64,000 nucleotides of DNA, taken from positions 4,402,001 through 4,466,000 of the forward strand of contig OY292278.1 in assembly GCA_958496175.1 (NCBI GenBank), in the 5' to 3' direction. The notes below the pieces were generated by a model. It was not told the DNA's origin, made no database searches, and saw only the letters and a program-made list of their open reading frames with translations. A program made the translations under genes and the position numbers. Origin of the DNA: Sisyra terminalis (taxonomy: Eukaryota > Arthropoda > Insecta > Neuroptera > Sisyridae). Below, piece by piece: positions 22,219 to 33,145 of this stretch (the stretch's first letter is position 1; every line of letters starts with the position of its first letter).

Positions 22219-22697
22219 TGAAAAAAAATCCTGTGGAAGTTTAAGCTCTTAATATTAATATTAAGAGGTGCCGCATCGCAAATTTCGATTTTCCATTTAA
22301 ATAACATGGGAACAATATTCTCTTGCACTTTGCAATTTTATAGCTCACGTTGGTGACAATATTTCGGAATGACCAAGGTATATTCTTGTAGAAAAATGAA
22401 TGAACTACCAAAAAAGGTCTCGAACAAGATTTTGATACATTTATTCCTTTAAAAGTTATTCAAGGTCAAAGTTGAACTAAAGAAAAATTTTAAAATTTTT
22501 TAAATTTTTTGTCGTAATCATCAATTTTATGAGAAAATTTTATAAGCCATTTTTTTTGTAGAGCACTTTTTTTTCTATAACTTATCGCTATTAATGTTTT
22601 TGATATTTTTCACAGGTCTTAAGTTATTTGCATTAAACTGAAACTTCCCTGAATTATTATATTTTTAACATAATTTTTTTATTTTAATTAAATAACT
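22219..22697. mobile_element. FB-A single arm (solo)
   Basis: One arm only, from a CTGTGGAAGTTTAAGCTC block to the centre region ending near TTTTTATTTTAATTAAATAA. The outermost 20-25 bp are altered and the opposite arm is missing. Same order of blocks as the left arm of 14236-15248. Confidence 0.8.
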
Positions 22698-24150
22698 TTA
22701 ACAATTTATTTTACAAACCGGAGTAGTTCTAATTTTGTAACTTGAAATTGTAGCACCAATTTTTTTATACGTATGGTTGAAATAGGAACAACAGCCTTCT
22801 TAATGTTGAATCTAAGACAACTAGCTAGACATGCATGCATCGATGGTTGCCTACACGACAATATGTTTTGAGCTATTTTTATTTGTGCTTTAATTAATAA
22901 CATTTGATGGATGAATTCATTGACTTTTAGTGTTTTTTTTCGTGATTAGGGAAATAACTATTTTTTTTATTTAAATTGAGGATATTAAAAATTGGAGCTA
23001 TTCCATAAATGTAATTGAATTTTATGATTCAAAATCAATTGGTTCATGAAAGGTAAGACTTAAACTATGGTACTTAAATATTTATTAAAGGGCGAAGAAA
23101 GTAGGTACTTTTAAGCGTCAACGAAGAAATTAACAACAAATGCCAATTTCGTCAATTAAAACAATGTTTTAGTACTTTTTGTTGCATATAAAATCACTCA
23201 CCTGATAAGGTAGAAAAAAAAAATTTACAGTTGGTTAGCAATTTAAGAGTTCAGTGGTTCCCAAAAATCGTTAAGATCTTCCTAAAACAGTGGCTTATTG
23301 ATCTCAAATCAATGATTTTTGATTTTCATGGTCAACTAGGTTATTTTTTTTTTCACAGTAATTTTGTAAAATCAAAAGCCTGGTACCGTTTTCATGTATT
23401 TTTACCAATAAATGTTCAAGGTTGGATTTAAATTAGTATGTGATAACATGTGATTTGGCATACAAATGATAACTAGTACGTCCCACAATTTGAGAACCAC
23501 AATTGTAGATTATATTTTTGTTATGTTTTAGGAGCAATAATTATTTAAAAGTCCTTAATATTTCTTTATTTTGAAAGTGATACCATTGTCTTTTTTTAAC
23601 AATAAATACCTATTTTGATAGAATCGTTATTGTAGTATTGTTGAAAAAGGAACAACAGCCTTCTTAATGTTGAATAAAAAACAACCAGGTTGACATACGC
23701 GTATCGTGGGTTGCCTATCAGTCAATATATTTTGTATTACTTTTCGTTGGACTACAATTTAAATGACATTTGATGGATAAATTACTTGAATTTTAGTGAT
23801 TTTTTTTTCGTGATTAGGAATTTAACTAAATAATGTTTATTTTTTAAAAAAATGGAGGAGTATTAAAGAAGGAGCCATTCCATAAATGTAATTGAATCTT
23901 AAGATTCAAAATCAATTGGTTCATGAAATGTAAGGCTTAAACTTGACTATGGTAAATATTTATTTAAGGGCGATGAAAATAGGTACTCTTTTACACTCCA
24001 GATTAGACTTTAGATGTTAATTTCATCAATGAAAACAATGTTTTAATATTTTTAAGAATAAATTTTCAAAGTTAGATTTAAAGAACTAGTATGTTCCACA
24101 ATTGTAGATCATATCATATCCCAAAATAAGATTTTTTCGCTGACTTTGAA
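22698..24150 (+). repeat. Two diverged copies of a ~870-bp dispersed unit
   Basis: The block around AACAGCCTTCTTAATGTTGA begins near 22788 and 23653. Each is followed by a GGTTGCCTA segment, GTGATTAGG, and a block with CAAAATCAATTGGTTCATGA (about 23030 and 23905). A third, weaker member lies near 21706. No frame with recognised coding content; non-coding repeat. Confidence 0.6.
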
Positions 24151-24904
24151 CAGTTATACTGTGTATACAATATATAGATTATATTGCGGTCCAATTTATG
24201 TAGTATAATTTAATATAATAATAATATATAAAATATCTCACCAAAAACTTTTAAAATCCGTACACATGAAAGTTTGATGATGAATATCTTTTGAACGGTT
24301 AATTTAATCGCCAAAACATAAGAAACCATTTTTATAGCGCAGTTAATTTCCAACAAAAATTTCTATTGCCCATTGTATAAGAGTCATTAACTGTCGAGTT
24401 ATAAAATTCATAAACAAAAATGAAATTTGTCTTAAAATAATCAAAATTAAATCCTTAATATCTTTCAAATGGTGAGGCTTACGGAAAAAATATACGATAC
24501 CTTTTTTGTAGAGCATTAAATTTCCTAAAACAATCTTTCAGAACATTTTTCTGTACAATCGATAAATGATGAGGTATGAATTTTTTTCTATTGGACTGAA
24601 AAAAAAATACAAAACTGCGATGCGGAGGATCTTCCTATTAAAATTAAGAGCTCATACTTGGTGAGAATTTTTTACGGTGTCTAGCAACCCAATTTTTCGT
24701 GTCACTTGTAAAAAAAAAATAATCGATTTTTTTCACCCACTCTACTGAAGAGGATTGCTTGGCAATCGAAATACGTATCTGGGCAATACGTCACGAATAT
24801 TTTTGTTTGAACTTCTTTTTATGGTATGATTTTATATATAATTATAATACATAAATTGGACCGCAATTTATTCTATATATTGTATGCACAGCATTTCATA
24901 ACTG
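24151..24904. mobile_element. TIR element with GGTCCAAT ends, interrupted by FB-B
   Basis: The left end CAGTTAT..GTATACAATATATAG then ATTGCGGTCCAATTTA is inverted at the right end (TAAATTGGACCGCAATTTAT, TATTGTATGCAC..ATAACTG). A second copy is at 35705-35990. The interior carries a stem-loop GATTGC-TTG-GCAATC followed by GAAATACGTATCTGG. A truncated FB-B occupies 24275-24742. Confidence 0.65.
24275..24742. mobile_element. FB-B element, left-truncated, nested
   Basis: Closely matches 2362-2838, including GCGATGCGGAGGATCTTCCT and the terminal block (TTTTTTTCACCCACTC). TA at 24743-24744 agrees with the TA flank of the full copy. The left arm is missing. Confidence 0.75.
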
Positions 24905-25481
24905 TTTTAGAAGCAATAACTATTGCATAGTTCTTAATGTTTCTTTCTTTTGAAAGTGAAATCTTTGAACCATTGTCTTTTTTCCGTATGCATTGAAAAA
25001 TTGGAATATCTTTTTACAATTCTTAATTATTTTCTGGGTCTGTTTTCGTGAAAAAATCCATACCATTTGTATTCCTTTCATCTATACTTTGTGGTACAAA
25101 TGATTGAAATTTTCAATTCTTAATGACAACACTGATTCAAACGCATACTTTGTAAAATATAATACAATCCACTGGGTAGTAAACACCGAATTGATGCCAT
25201 TTACAAATAATACTTTTGGATTTTTGTATCTATAGTTGGTGCTTGGAATTTTCCAAGTAATAATTATAGTTTAATAAATTTAATCCTTTTTGAATCTTTG
25301 TCTACGTCAAATATGTTTGTTTTTGTAAAAGATTCCTGGAAACTTCTTGAACTAAAACCGTATTCAATCTGGATCTTCTGCACTCAATTTTGGCGTCATT
25401 TTTTGCAGCATTTATCAAATAATTTTCAAAGCCAGTCTAATATAAACTTGACATTATCTTTGTAAAAAAAAATCATTTAAC
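24905..25481. other. 3' flank of the ZAD gene
   Basis: No gene. About 24905-24985 resembles 23520-23600 (TTTTAG.AGCAATAA.TATT ... TTTTGAAAGTG ... CCATTGTCTTTTTT), a dispersed non-coding repeat. Confidence 0.4.
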
Positions 25482-25487
25482 TTTATT
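25482..25487 (-). terminator. Poly(A) signal of the ZAD gene
   Basis: AATAAA on the minus strand, about 60 nt after the stop. A second AATAAA (25545-25550) overlaps the TAA stop itself. Confidence 0.5.
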
Positions 25488-25545
25488 CATACAAAATGTA
25501 CAGAACGTTTTTAACATGTAACTGCTAAATCGCTAGACAGTCTTT

Positions 25546-28500
25546 TTATTTCATAATCAACGAGTTGATTTTCGACGGTGACAATATCTTGAGTCTCGGT
25601 ATCACGTCCTCATTGTCCTTCACCGTGCTGGACAATTTTTTTTCCGTTTCATTTTCGGGTGCACTTGGGTGCACACTAACGCGTGGTTCACTTTCCGGAA
25701 TTTCTTTTGGCGTTTCCGGATCCGGTTCCGGTGTGGTGTTATCCGAGTTCAGCACTTGGAATGTATCCGTGTCTATGTTCACCGGCACCGCTGTATTGTT
25801 TTTGACGATATATGTGGTGGTGTGTTGGCCATTGGCCATGATTATGTACTTGACGGTTTTGTCTTTGCTAATGATTTTTGGTAGGATTGGAAGAGATTGC
25901 TTCGGTGTTTGACTGGTGGCGGTGGCGGCAGCGGTGGTGGCGGGTGGGTGAACTATTTTTAACGGTTGGGGAAAAGAGTTTTGCGTTTGTACTATTGACT
26001 GGGAGCCGGATGAAATGATATTGTTGCTGGATAGCACAACAAAGTTTTGTAGATTTGATAGAGGAATTGTCGTATTCGTTGGACTAGATTCGAGCGGTGG
26101 TTGCGGTGGTGGTAGGGGATTTGTGACGGGAAGTTTCACGGAAATTGGTTGTGAATTGTTGTGGGTTAGTGCTTTTAATGATGCGCGTAGTTGTGGTATG
26201 AAATTATCGCCAAGTGCACGTTTAAACGGAACATGTTTCGATTGGAATGCCATTGGTATTGGCGAATCGTTGGCGTTGGCATTGGCGTTGGCCACAACAG
26301 TTGTGGCCACTTTGGTCGTTTGTGTTTCGGATGGTTTGGAGAAATACATCAACGTTGGCGCATTTGTGGTGTTGGGCGATAAAGAAGTCACCGATGCTGC
26401 CGGTATCTTTATAGTTCTCTTAAGTGTCGGGGAAACGACTTTTATGTTCGATTGGTACGTTTTACTTAAAAACGGCATAGGGGTTTTTCTCGCCGGAGGT
26501 GCACTGGTCTTTGGTGCCAATAACGATCCATTTTGTTTTGCAATAGTGGCACTAATTGGAGTGAATACTTTAACGGTAGACTGTTTCAAGTTGGAATTTT
26601 TCAACGGTCCAGCTACCGTTGGCCCGGCTGTTATATATTTTGGATCCTTTTTAATGATATGCCTCGAATCATTTAAAAACTTCAAACAAAACTGAATCGG
26701 CTTCCGTGATCCCGCACCACCCAAATCCTTGTCTTCGTCATCGTCCGACAATTCAATAACATCACTGATCTTCAATTTCTCTTTATCTCCATCATGGTCC
26801 ACTTTCACCTGAACACCCTCCACATTCATCTTCCTCTTCTTACCATCACTTTTCGATGGTTCCGGCGACGCGTGCAACTGGTTCAACAACGCCATGCCAA
26901 TATTAACAAGTTTCACTTGTGGACTTAAATCATATTCGTACAATTTTTCGTCGAAAATCAAATTGGGACACTGTCGAAAAATATCCACAACCGATGGATG
27001 TTTCTTAAGTTGACATGAGGAGGAAGCGCGACGTTTGGGGGGCGGCGAGGGCGATGGCGACGATTCTTTGTACTCCACATATTTGGACGATGATCGCTTC
27101 GAACTGGATTCGTCATTTGTTTCGGTTGAATAACGCTTCGATCTTAACTGGAAGAACAAAACAAAATAGAAACATTAGAAAGATCCATTGCTCCGTCTTT
27201 TGTTCCTCACTTACATTGGTGTCATTGGATAAGTAGGCTTTGATTTGATCCTGGAATGTTTCCTCCTTTTCTTTGAACTCTTCGAGTTGATTGTAGATAC
27301 GAATTAAATTGTTGGCACATTTTCTGCAAATCTTATTCGTGAAAAATTCACTTGGACCACACTGCAAAGAAATAATGTATTATCAAGCTTAGTATGAAGT
27401 TGCCTCGATTTTGGTACCTAATTTTCTATCTTTATCTCTCTCACATTGTTAAAAGTGCTCAATACAAATAAAAAGAGATAGATCGATAAGTCCTGTACAC
27501 TAAATCTCTAAGCCTTTGTGGATGTACTAACCCCCGCCAGTTTCACATTCTTGGAAAAATAAAATATGAATTTTTTGAAAATAAATCATTAAAACATAAT
27601 ATCCGCCGAGCCTGCAAGGCTGACTCCTTGAACCCCGATTAAGAACCACTGCCCTCAACTATAAAGGACGAAAAACAATTGAATTGGTTCCTCCATTGAT
27701 TTTTTTTTGGTCGTAAGTTCCATTTCTTACACAAAAAAGCTCTTGCTATGAGATACTTTTACTAATAATACTCTTAAGGAATAAGAAAAAATCAGTTCAA
27801 ACTTTAACCTGAAATAATTCCTAAACAAATGAATGCAGCCAAAAATTACTAGGTACCTTTTATGTAGAGCCTTAAATTTTCTACAAAAATATGCAAGTAG
27901 CGTTTTTGTATGACGCGTCGTTGTCTAGTTATAATACTGCGAAGCATTAAAAGCATTTGTTCTACGTTATTATAGTAGGCTAAGGAAAAAAAAACCATTG
28001 ACTGGCGTTCTGTTTTTTTCGCGCAAGCGCGAATAACTCACAAGGGAGAAATATAATTCTATATCTTACCATAAAGTTTTTGCTATGAGATGCTTTTATT
28101 AAAAGTGGTCTTTAGGAACTTGAAATATCTCTAAAACAAATGAATGCACAAAAAAATCAATTGATACCTTTCTTGTAGAGCTTGAAATTTTCTACAAAAA
28201 TATGCAAGTAGCGTTTTTGTATGGCGCGGCGTTGTCTAGTTATAATACGCAGAAACAATAAAAGCATTTGTTCTACATTACTATAGTAGGCTAAGGAAAA
28301 AAAAAACCATTGACTGGCGGCCTGTTTTTTTCGCGCAAGCGCGAATAACTCACAAGAGAGAAATATAATTCTATATCTTACCAAAAAGTTGTTCCTATGA
28401 GATGCTTTTATTAAAAGTAGTCTTTAGGAACTTTAACTTGAAATATCTCTAAAACAAATGAATGCACCGAAAAATCACTAGACACCGTTTTTGTAGAGCC

Positions 28501-30614
28501 TTAAATTTTCTACAAAAATATACTAATAGTGTTTTTGTATGACGCGTCGTTGTCTAGTTATAATATTCAGAAACAATAAAAGCATTTGTTCTACGTTACT
28601 ATAGTAGGCTAAGGAAAAAAACAATTGACTAGCGTTCTTTTTTTTCGCGCAAGCGCGAATAACTGTCGAAGCTTTCCACCAAAAAAATATAACTCTATAT
28701 CTTACCAAAAATTTTTTGCTATGAGGTGCTTTTATTAAAAGTGGTCTTTAGGAGCTTTAACTTGAAATATCTCTAAAACAAATGAATGTACCAAAAAATC
28801 ACTGGATACCTTTTTTGTAGAGCCTTAAATTCCCTACAAAAATATGCTAACACAGTTTTTGTATGACGCGTCGTTATCAAGTTATAATACTCAGAAACAA
28901 CAAAAGCATTTGTTCTACGTTACTATAGAAGGCTAAGGATTAAAACAGTTGAATAGCGTTCTGTTTTTTTCGCGCAAGCGCTTGTAACTGACGAGGCTTT
29001 CTATAAAAGAAATATAACTCTGTTACACTCCTTGAAAATTATTAGCGATTCGGGATCACTTGTAAAAGAGGTCTACTTTTTCCAAATTTTACACCCCTTG
29101 CTCCCCTGTTATAGCCGTGCAGTTATAGCCCCCCTCCCCAAATTATCTGCCTCTTTAAAAAAAGGAAAAAACTATTTTCTTTACGCAAGAAATTTCCGGA
29201 CCCCTTTATGTAAAATGGACGGTTTTAATGGTCCCTTCCTATTACATATGTGCAGGAAGTAATAGTGGTTCCTCCCCCCTTACTATCAAATTCAGATTAA
29301 AAGACATAATTCTTCTAAAAATCACAAGTATTATAAAGAACATTAAATAAGGGGATAATTGAGGTTGTTTAAGATCGATTTTTTTATTTAATATTTTTAA
29401 TATTCAATTACCTACGTTTCGTTATGTATTGTAACTTCATCAGGCTTCTTGAATCACAAAAAATATACTTTATCATCTATTATAAGAGATCAAGGTCTGT
29501 AATCATCCCCCCCCCATTCAATTGTTCATTATTTTATTGTGGTATAAATATTGCTTAGCGATAATTTTTGAGTTTTTGATCGGCATTTATACTATAATAT
29601 GGCAATTCAAGTTGGGAATGCCGTACAAGGAACCGGGGGGTGGAGGAACGGAGAAGATAGACTTATATAGAACTTCAATTTAAATGAAGGAAAAAAATTT
29701 GATCTAGTGTTTCAAAAATAAAGCAATAGATGGCATTGTCATATATAAATATCATTTTGCTCTGTATTAAGGAGAAGCCTAGCCCCCTCTCCTTTAAAAA
29801 TACTAGCGACAATTTATATTTATAACAATCTACAAGCATTTTAGTTTTAAGTTCCTATTTAAATTTAAATTCCTTCACTTAACTACGCATGCGCCTTGCA
29901 AATTAAGGCTTAGGTAAGCCTTATTTTGTACAGCGCCATCTGAGTGCCGGTTTCCAGAAGCTCTGAATCACGTGGCCTTGTCAAGCGCCAAAACTTTTAA
30001 CACAGAATTGAATTTCTATATAAGTTTCACTTCTCTGGACGCAAGCGTCCTCTAGTCTTAAATTAAAAGTAATTTTTTCATGCTTCCCTTATCAATTTTA
30101 TTAACGCTTATCTAGTAGGCTTAGAAATATTACTGAATTGTGAATGACGTCACAGGGCAATATTCTTTATACCCCCTCCCTTTTGATAATCTTAGTTCTT
30201 CATCCCCCCCCTAATTTTTTCTCCGAAAAGCGTGAGGTAATGTATGATTTTATGTTAGATTCTTTGCCTTTATTTTTTCACATACTCAAGAAAAAAGCCG
30301 TTTTTTCTCAAAAGCACGTGCGCCAATCGGTTGGCGCAGTCGGTTGACGCAGGCGTCAGCCATATTATGGCGACTATAGTAAAAGAAAATGTGGTCAGCG
30401 GTTTTTCATTAAATTTTCCACGTGCTCTTCGTTTTACGCAGCAAATACAAAGTTGAGTTTGATATAAAGATCTCTAGCATGCAAATGGGCTTACTTCTTC
30501 GGGTTGAATAAATGTTTTCATGAGTCGCTTGATTCTTGAGTCTTTGTAAATGTTGACTGTTGTCTCTTTGGTAGAACAATAACGGCACCCATTGTAGATA
30601 TCAACAATTTCCAT
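25546..30614 (-). CDS. ZAD-domain nuclear protein without zinc fingers (3 exons)
   Basis: ZAD is an insect-expanded zinc-binding dimerisation domain, usually at the N-terminus of C2H2 transcription factors. Exons: 30614-30495, 27361-27215 and 27147-25546, all phase 0 with good sites (GAA|GTAAGC; TTTGCAG|TGT; AAT|GTAAGT; CTTCCAG|TTA), giving 622 residues. The ZAD is split by the 3.1-kb intron: C10-x2-C13 (GCRYCSTKET) in exon 1 and C52-x2-C55 (NKICRKCANNL) in exon 2, then a helical charged stretch to about residue 85. Exon 3 is low-complexity and rich in Ser, Thr, Pro and Asn. It has basic nuclear-signal-like stretches (PPPKRR about 124, GKKRKM about 191) and a SUMO-interaction-like motif DVIELSDDDED (218-228). 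No C2H2 finger is present before the stop, which is followed at once by a poly(A) signal, so the lack of fingers seems real. Likely a nuclear cofactor; the target is unknown. The 226-codon frame antisense at 26015-26695 is a shadow. Confidence 0.85.
27740..29020 (+). repeat. Tandem array of four ~313-bp units in the ZAD intron
   Basis: The anchor CGCGCAAGCGC recurs at 28020, 28332, 28646 and 28971 (periods 312, 314, 325). Each unit also has CTAAACAAATGAATGCA-type, AAATTTTCTACAAAAATATG-type and GTTGTCTAGTTATAATA-type blocks. The core TTCGCGCAAGCGCGAA is a perfect 7-bp inverted repeat in three units and is broken in the fourth. All lie in intron 1 of the ZAD gene. Confidence 0.88.
29021..30494. 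other. Rest of ZAD intron 1: C-tract repeats
   Basis: Several C or G runs (29130, 29505, 29630, 29782, 30170, 30204) like those in 1-840. About 30300-30370 has a GC-rich patch with repeated GGTTG.CGCAG. No exon seen. Confidence 0.4.
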
Positions 30615-31250
30615 GGTATTAACTACTCGACATTAACCACTACAAACTAATTATTAACCTAAAAACGTTTCAACAATTGAAATTCCGACGAATAATCGAG
30701 TCATTTACACATTATGGCATTTGTAACACTGTGCCTGTCGGATAAAGACGCGCGAATGCTTTATGTATGCGCGTGGTTGGTATGCGCAAGTCGCTTGTCG
30801 GGACTTGCGCAAACTTAACCAAAAAAATCCAGGGACGAAACAGTCGCGCCATCTGCGTTTCCGTACTGCCAACCTAGGTGAATTCGAAATGTAAGTTGGC
30901 TGCCCTGGTTCCCTGAATAGGCTTTTCGTTATGATTGATAGATGGCTCCAATTAATCAATGACGGATGTCAAATGATAGCATTAATTATCATTTTTTATT
31001 TGATAAGACTTTAACGGAAGATAAAAAATATTGCAAACATTCCATGAACATTTTGTGCAATTTATTGACATACATCAAATTAGCAATTCCATTGCATTTT
31101 ACTGCATTCGACTATGCAGATGGCTGTAGGTAAATCTTGTATTATTTTCAATGAACATGTTTCACATCTAGAAGTTTTAGGAACTTGCAAATTTGTGCAT
31201 TTAATTTAATTTGGTAAGGTCCTTCTAACCCATTAAGCTTGTGGAATGGG
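30615..31250 (-). promoter_or_regulatory. ZAD gene promoter region
   Basis: Upstream of the ATG at 30614 a GC-richer stretch (30720-30920) holds a 10-bp perfect inverted repeat, TGCGCAAGTC (30783-30792) and GACTTGCGCA (30802-30811), with a 9-nt loop. No TATA box was seen. The 84-codon minus-strand frame at 30705-30959 is not conserved-looking. Confidence 0.4.
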
Positions 31251-31574
31251 AATGCCATTGCATCAATCAGGTGTTAATTGATTTGTTAACGAATTCATGC
31301 GAAATTTTTCGCTTTTAATTTTTTTTTTTAGGGATTTTATTTAAATTTAAATTTCAGTGTGGATTTTATAAGTTTACCAATAAAAATTGTTGATTTCTAG
31401 GGACTAAGGCTTTTATAAAACAAAGGTAATAAATTTATTAAATTATTGTCCCTTTAGTAACAAATGATAACGTTTTTCAGCACTCCCCCCACATTCGTGA
31501 CGCCATGTTTTCTTCTATTCCATTATGTTGGTTTTCTTGGATCTTTTACTGAAATTTTATGATTAAATACCGTT
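31251..31574. other. AT-rich stretch, nothing recognised
   Basis: No gene, paired repeat or tandem array was recognised between the ZAD promoter and the 154-bp MITE. Confidence 0.4.
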
Positions 31575-31583
31575 GGTACAAGC

Positions 31584-31737
31584 CAAGGTTTATAAAATAA
31601 ACAGGTGGCCTCATGCGCTACGTGACGTATCCAGAAGAAATTCGTACATATCTTCAGACTGATTCAAATTTCAAAATTCTTCGTATGACGTCATTTTTTT
31701 GTTCTAATGGGGCAACTTGTGTAATTTATAAACCTTG
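31584..31737. mobile_element. 154-bp MITE, copy 1, 9-bp TSD
   Basis: Flanked by GGTACAAGC (31575-31583 and 31738-31746). TIR begins CAAGGTTTATAAAATAAACA and continues GGT; the right end mirrors it. Interior blocks: CATGCGCTACGTGACG, CATATCTTCAGACTGATTC, TCGTATGACGTCA. No coding capacity. Confidence 0.92.
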
Positions 31738-31746
31738 GGTACAAGC

Positions 31747-32263
31747 TGTGATTGTCAAAGACATTGGCGATGTTTGAATATGAATTAAATTGAGAACCAC
31801 TGGTCAATGATTTGACCAATTTTTTGTTAATAATGTACTAATTAACATAAGTATTGAATCATTGACCCAGATACGTATTTGGATTGTCAAGCAATGTTTT
31901 CAGTCGACGACCAATGCTAAAGTTGGCTTGGCAATCGAAATATTTATGAGGTGAAATTAATACCTGGCAATGTTGTATTTTCTACTTTGTTTTTTTATTC
32001 TATTTGTAATTTTTTTTGTTAACTCAATTTTTATAAGATATAATTTATTCTTTTGTACTTAAATTTTCATTATGGGCTGATTTCTTGACGAATTTTATTA
32101 TAAACCAAGTATAAAATGTCACGTTGCCAGATATTGACCGATCTAAAAGGAACTTAAGCTCAATATTCAAAAATTGATGTTTATAGTTTAATTTTGGGAA
32201 ATTTTATTCTCTAAAATAAGATGGCAATATATACACTAGCGATTCTTTATATTACTATTAGCC
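31747..32263. other. AT-rich DNA with decayed GATTGC stem-loop
   Basis: Near 31860-31905 lies a degenerate relative of the stem-loop in the GGTCCAAT element (CAGATACGTATTTGGATTGT). No gene. Confidence 0.4.
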
Positions 32264-33145
32264 TGATTCAAAAAAAAAAAAAAAATAATGATTTTTTCCC
32301 TTAATTATATCGAAAATATTGTTGGGAAGGACTAAAAAAAATCCTGTGAAAGTTTAAGCTCTTAATATTAATATTTAGAGGTGCCGTATCGCAAATTTCG
32401 ATTTTCCATTTAAGTAATATGGGAACAATGTTCTCTTGCACTTTGGAATTTTATAGCTCACGTTGGTGACAATATTTCGGAATGACCAAAGTATATTCTT
32501 GTAGAAAATTAAACGATCTACAAAAAAGGTCTCGGACAAGTTTTTGATATATTTATTCCTTCAAAAGTTATTCGAGGTCAAAGTTGAATTAAAGAGAAAT
32601 TTTAATATTTTTTGACGCAAACATCAATTTTATGAGAAAATTTTATAGGACATTTTTTGTAGAGCACTTTTTTTTCTATAACATATCTCTATAAAAGTTT
32701 TTGATATTTTTCACAGGTCCAAAGTTATTTAATTAAAATAAAAAAAAAGTTATTTATGTTAAAAGTATAATAATTCAGGGAATTTTCAGTTTAATGCAAA
32801 TAACTTAAGACCTGTGAAAAATATCAAAAACTTTTATAGAGATAAGTTATAGAAAAAAAAGTGCTCTACAAAAAATGTCCTATAAAATTTTCTCATAAAA
32901 TTGATGGTTGCGTCAAAAATTTGAAAAAATATTAAAATTTCTTTTTAGTTCAACTTTGACCTCGAATAACTTATGAAGGAATAAATATATCAAAAACTTG
33001 TAACAGACTTTTTTTGTAGATCGTTCAATTTTCTACAAGAATATACCTTGGTCATTACGAAATATTGTCACCAACGTGAGATATAAAATTCCAAAGTGCA
33101 AGAGAATATTGTTCCCATGTTATTTCAATGGAAAATCGAAATTTC
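32264..33145. mobile_element. FB-A foldback element, right end truncated
   Basis: Both arms present, centre near 32745, but the right arm stops at GGAAAATCGAAATTTC, losing the terminal ~90 bp (AAGCTCTTAAT block and tip). Otherwise closely similar to 14236-15248. Confidence 0.85.

Noticed and set aside
26015..26695. 226-codon plus-strand frame
   Set aside because: It is antisense to the large ZAD exon and rich in Gly/Val/Phe from complementing Ser/Thr/Pro/Asn codons; the sense frame has splice context and a domain.
28157..28708. Repeated minus-strand frames beginning MVRYR
   Set aside because: They fall in successive units of the 313-bp intronic array and change frame between units; not proteins.
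27740..29020. CRISPR-like reading of the regular array
   Set aside because: Units of over 300 bp, no short repeat/spacer structure, eukaryotic intron context.
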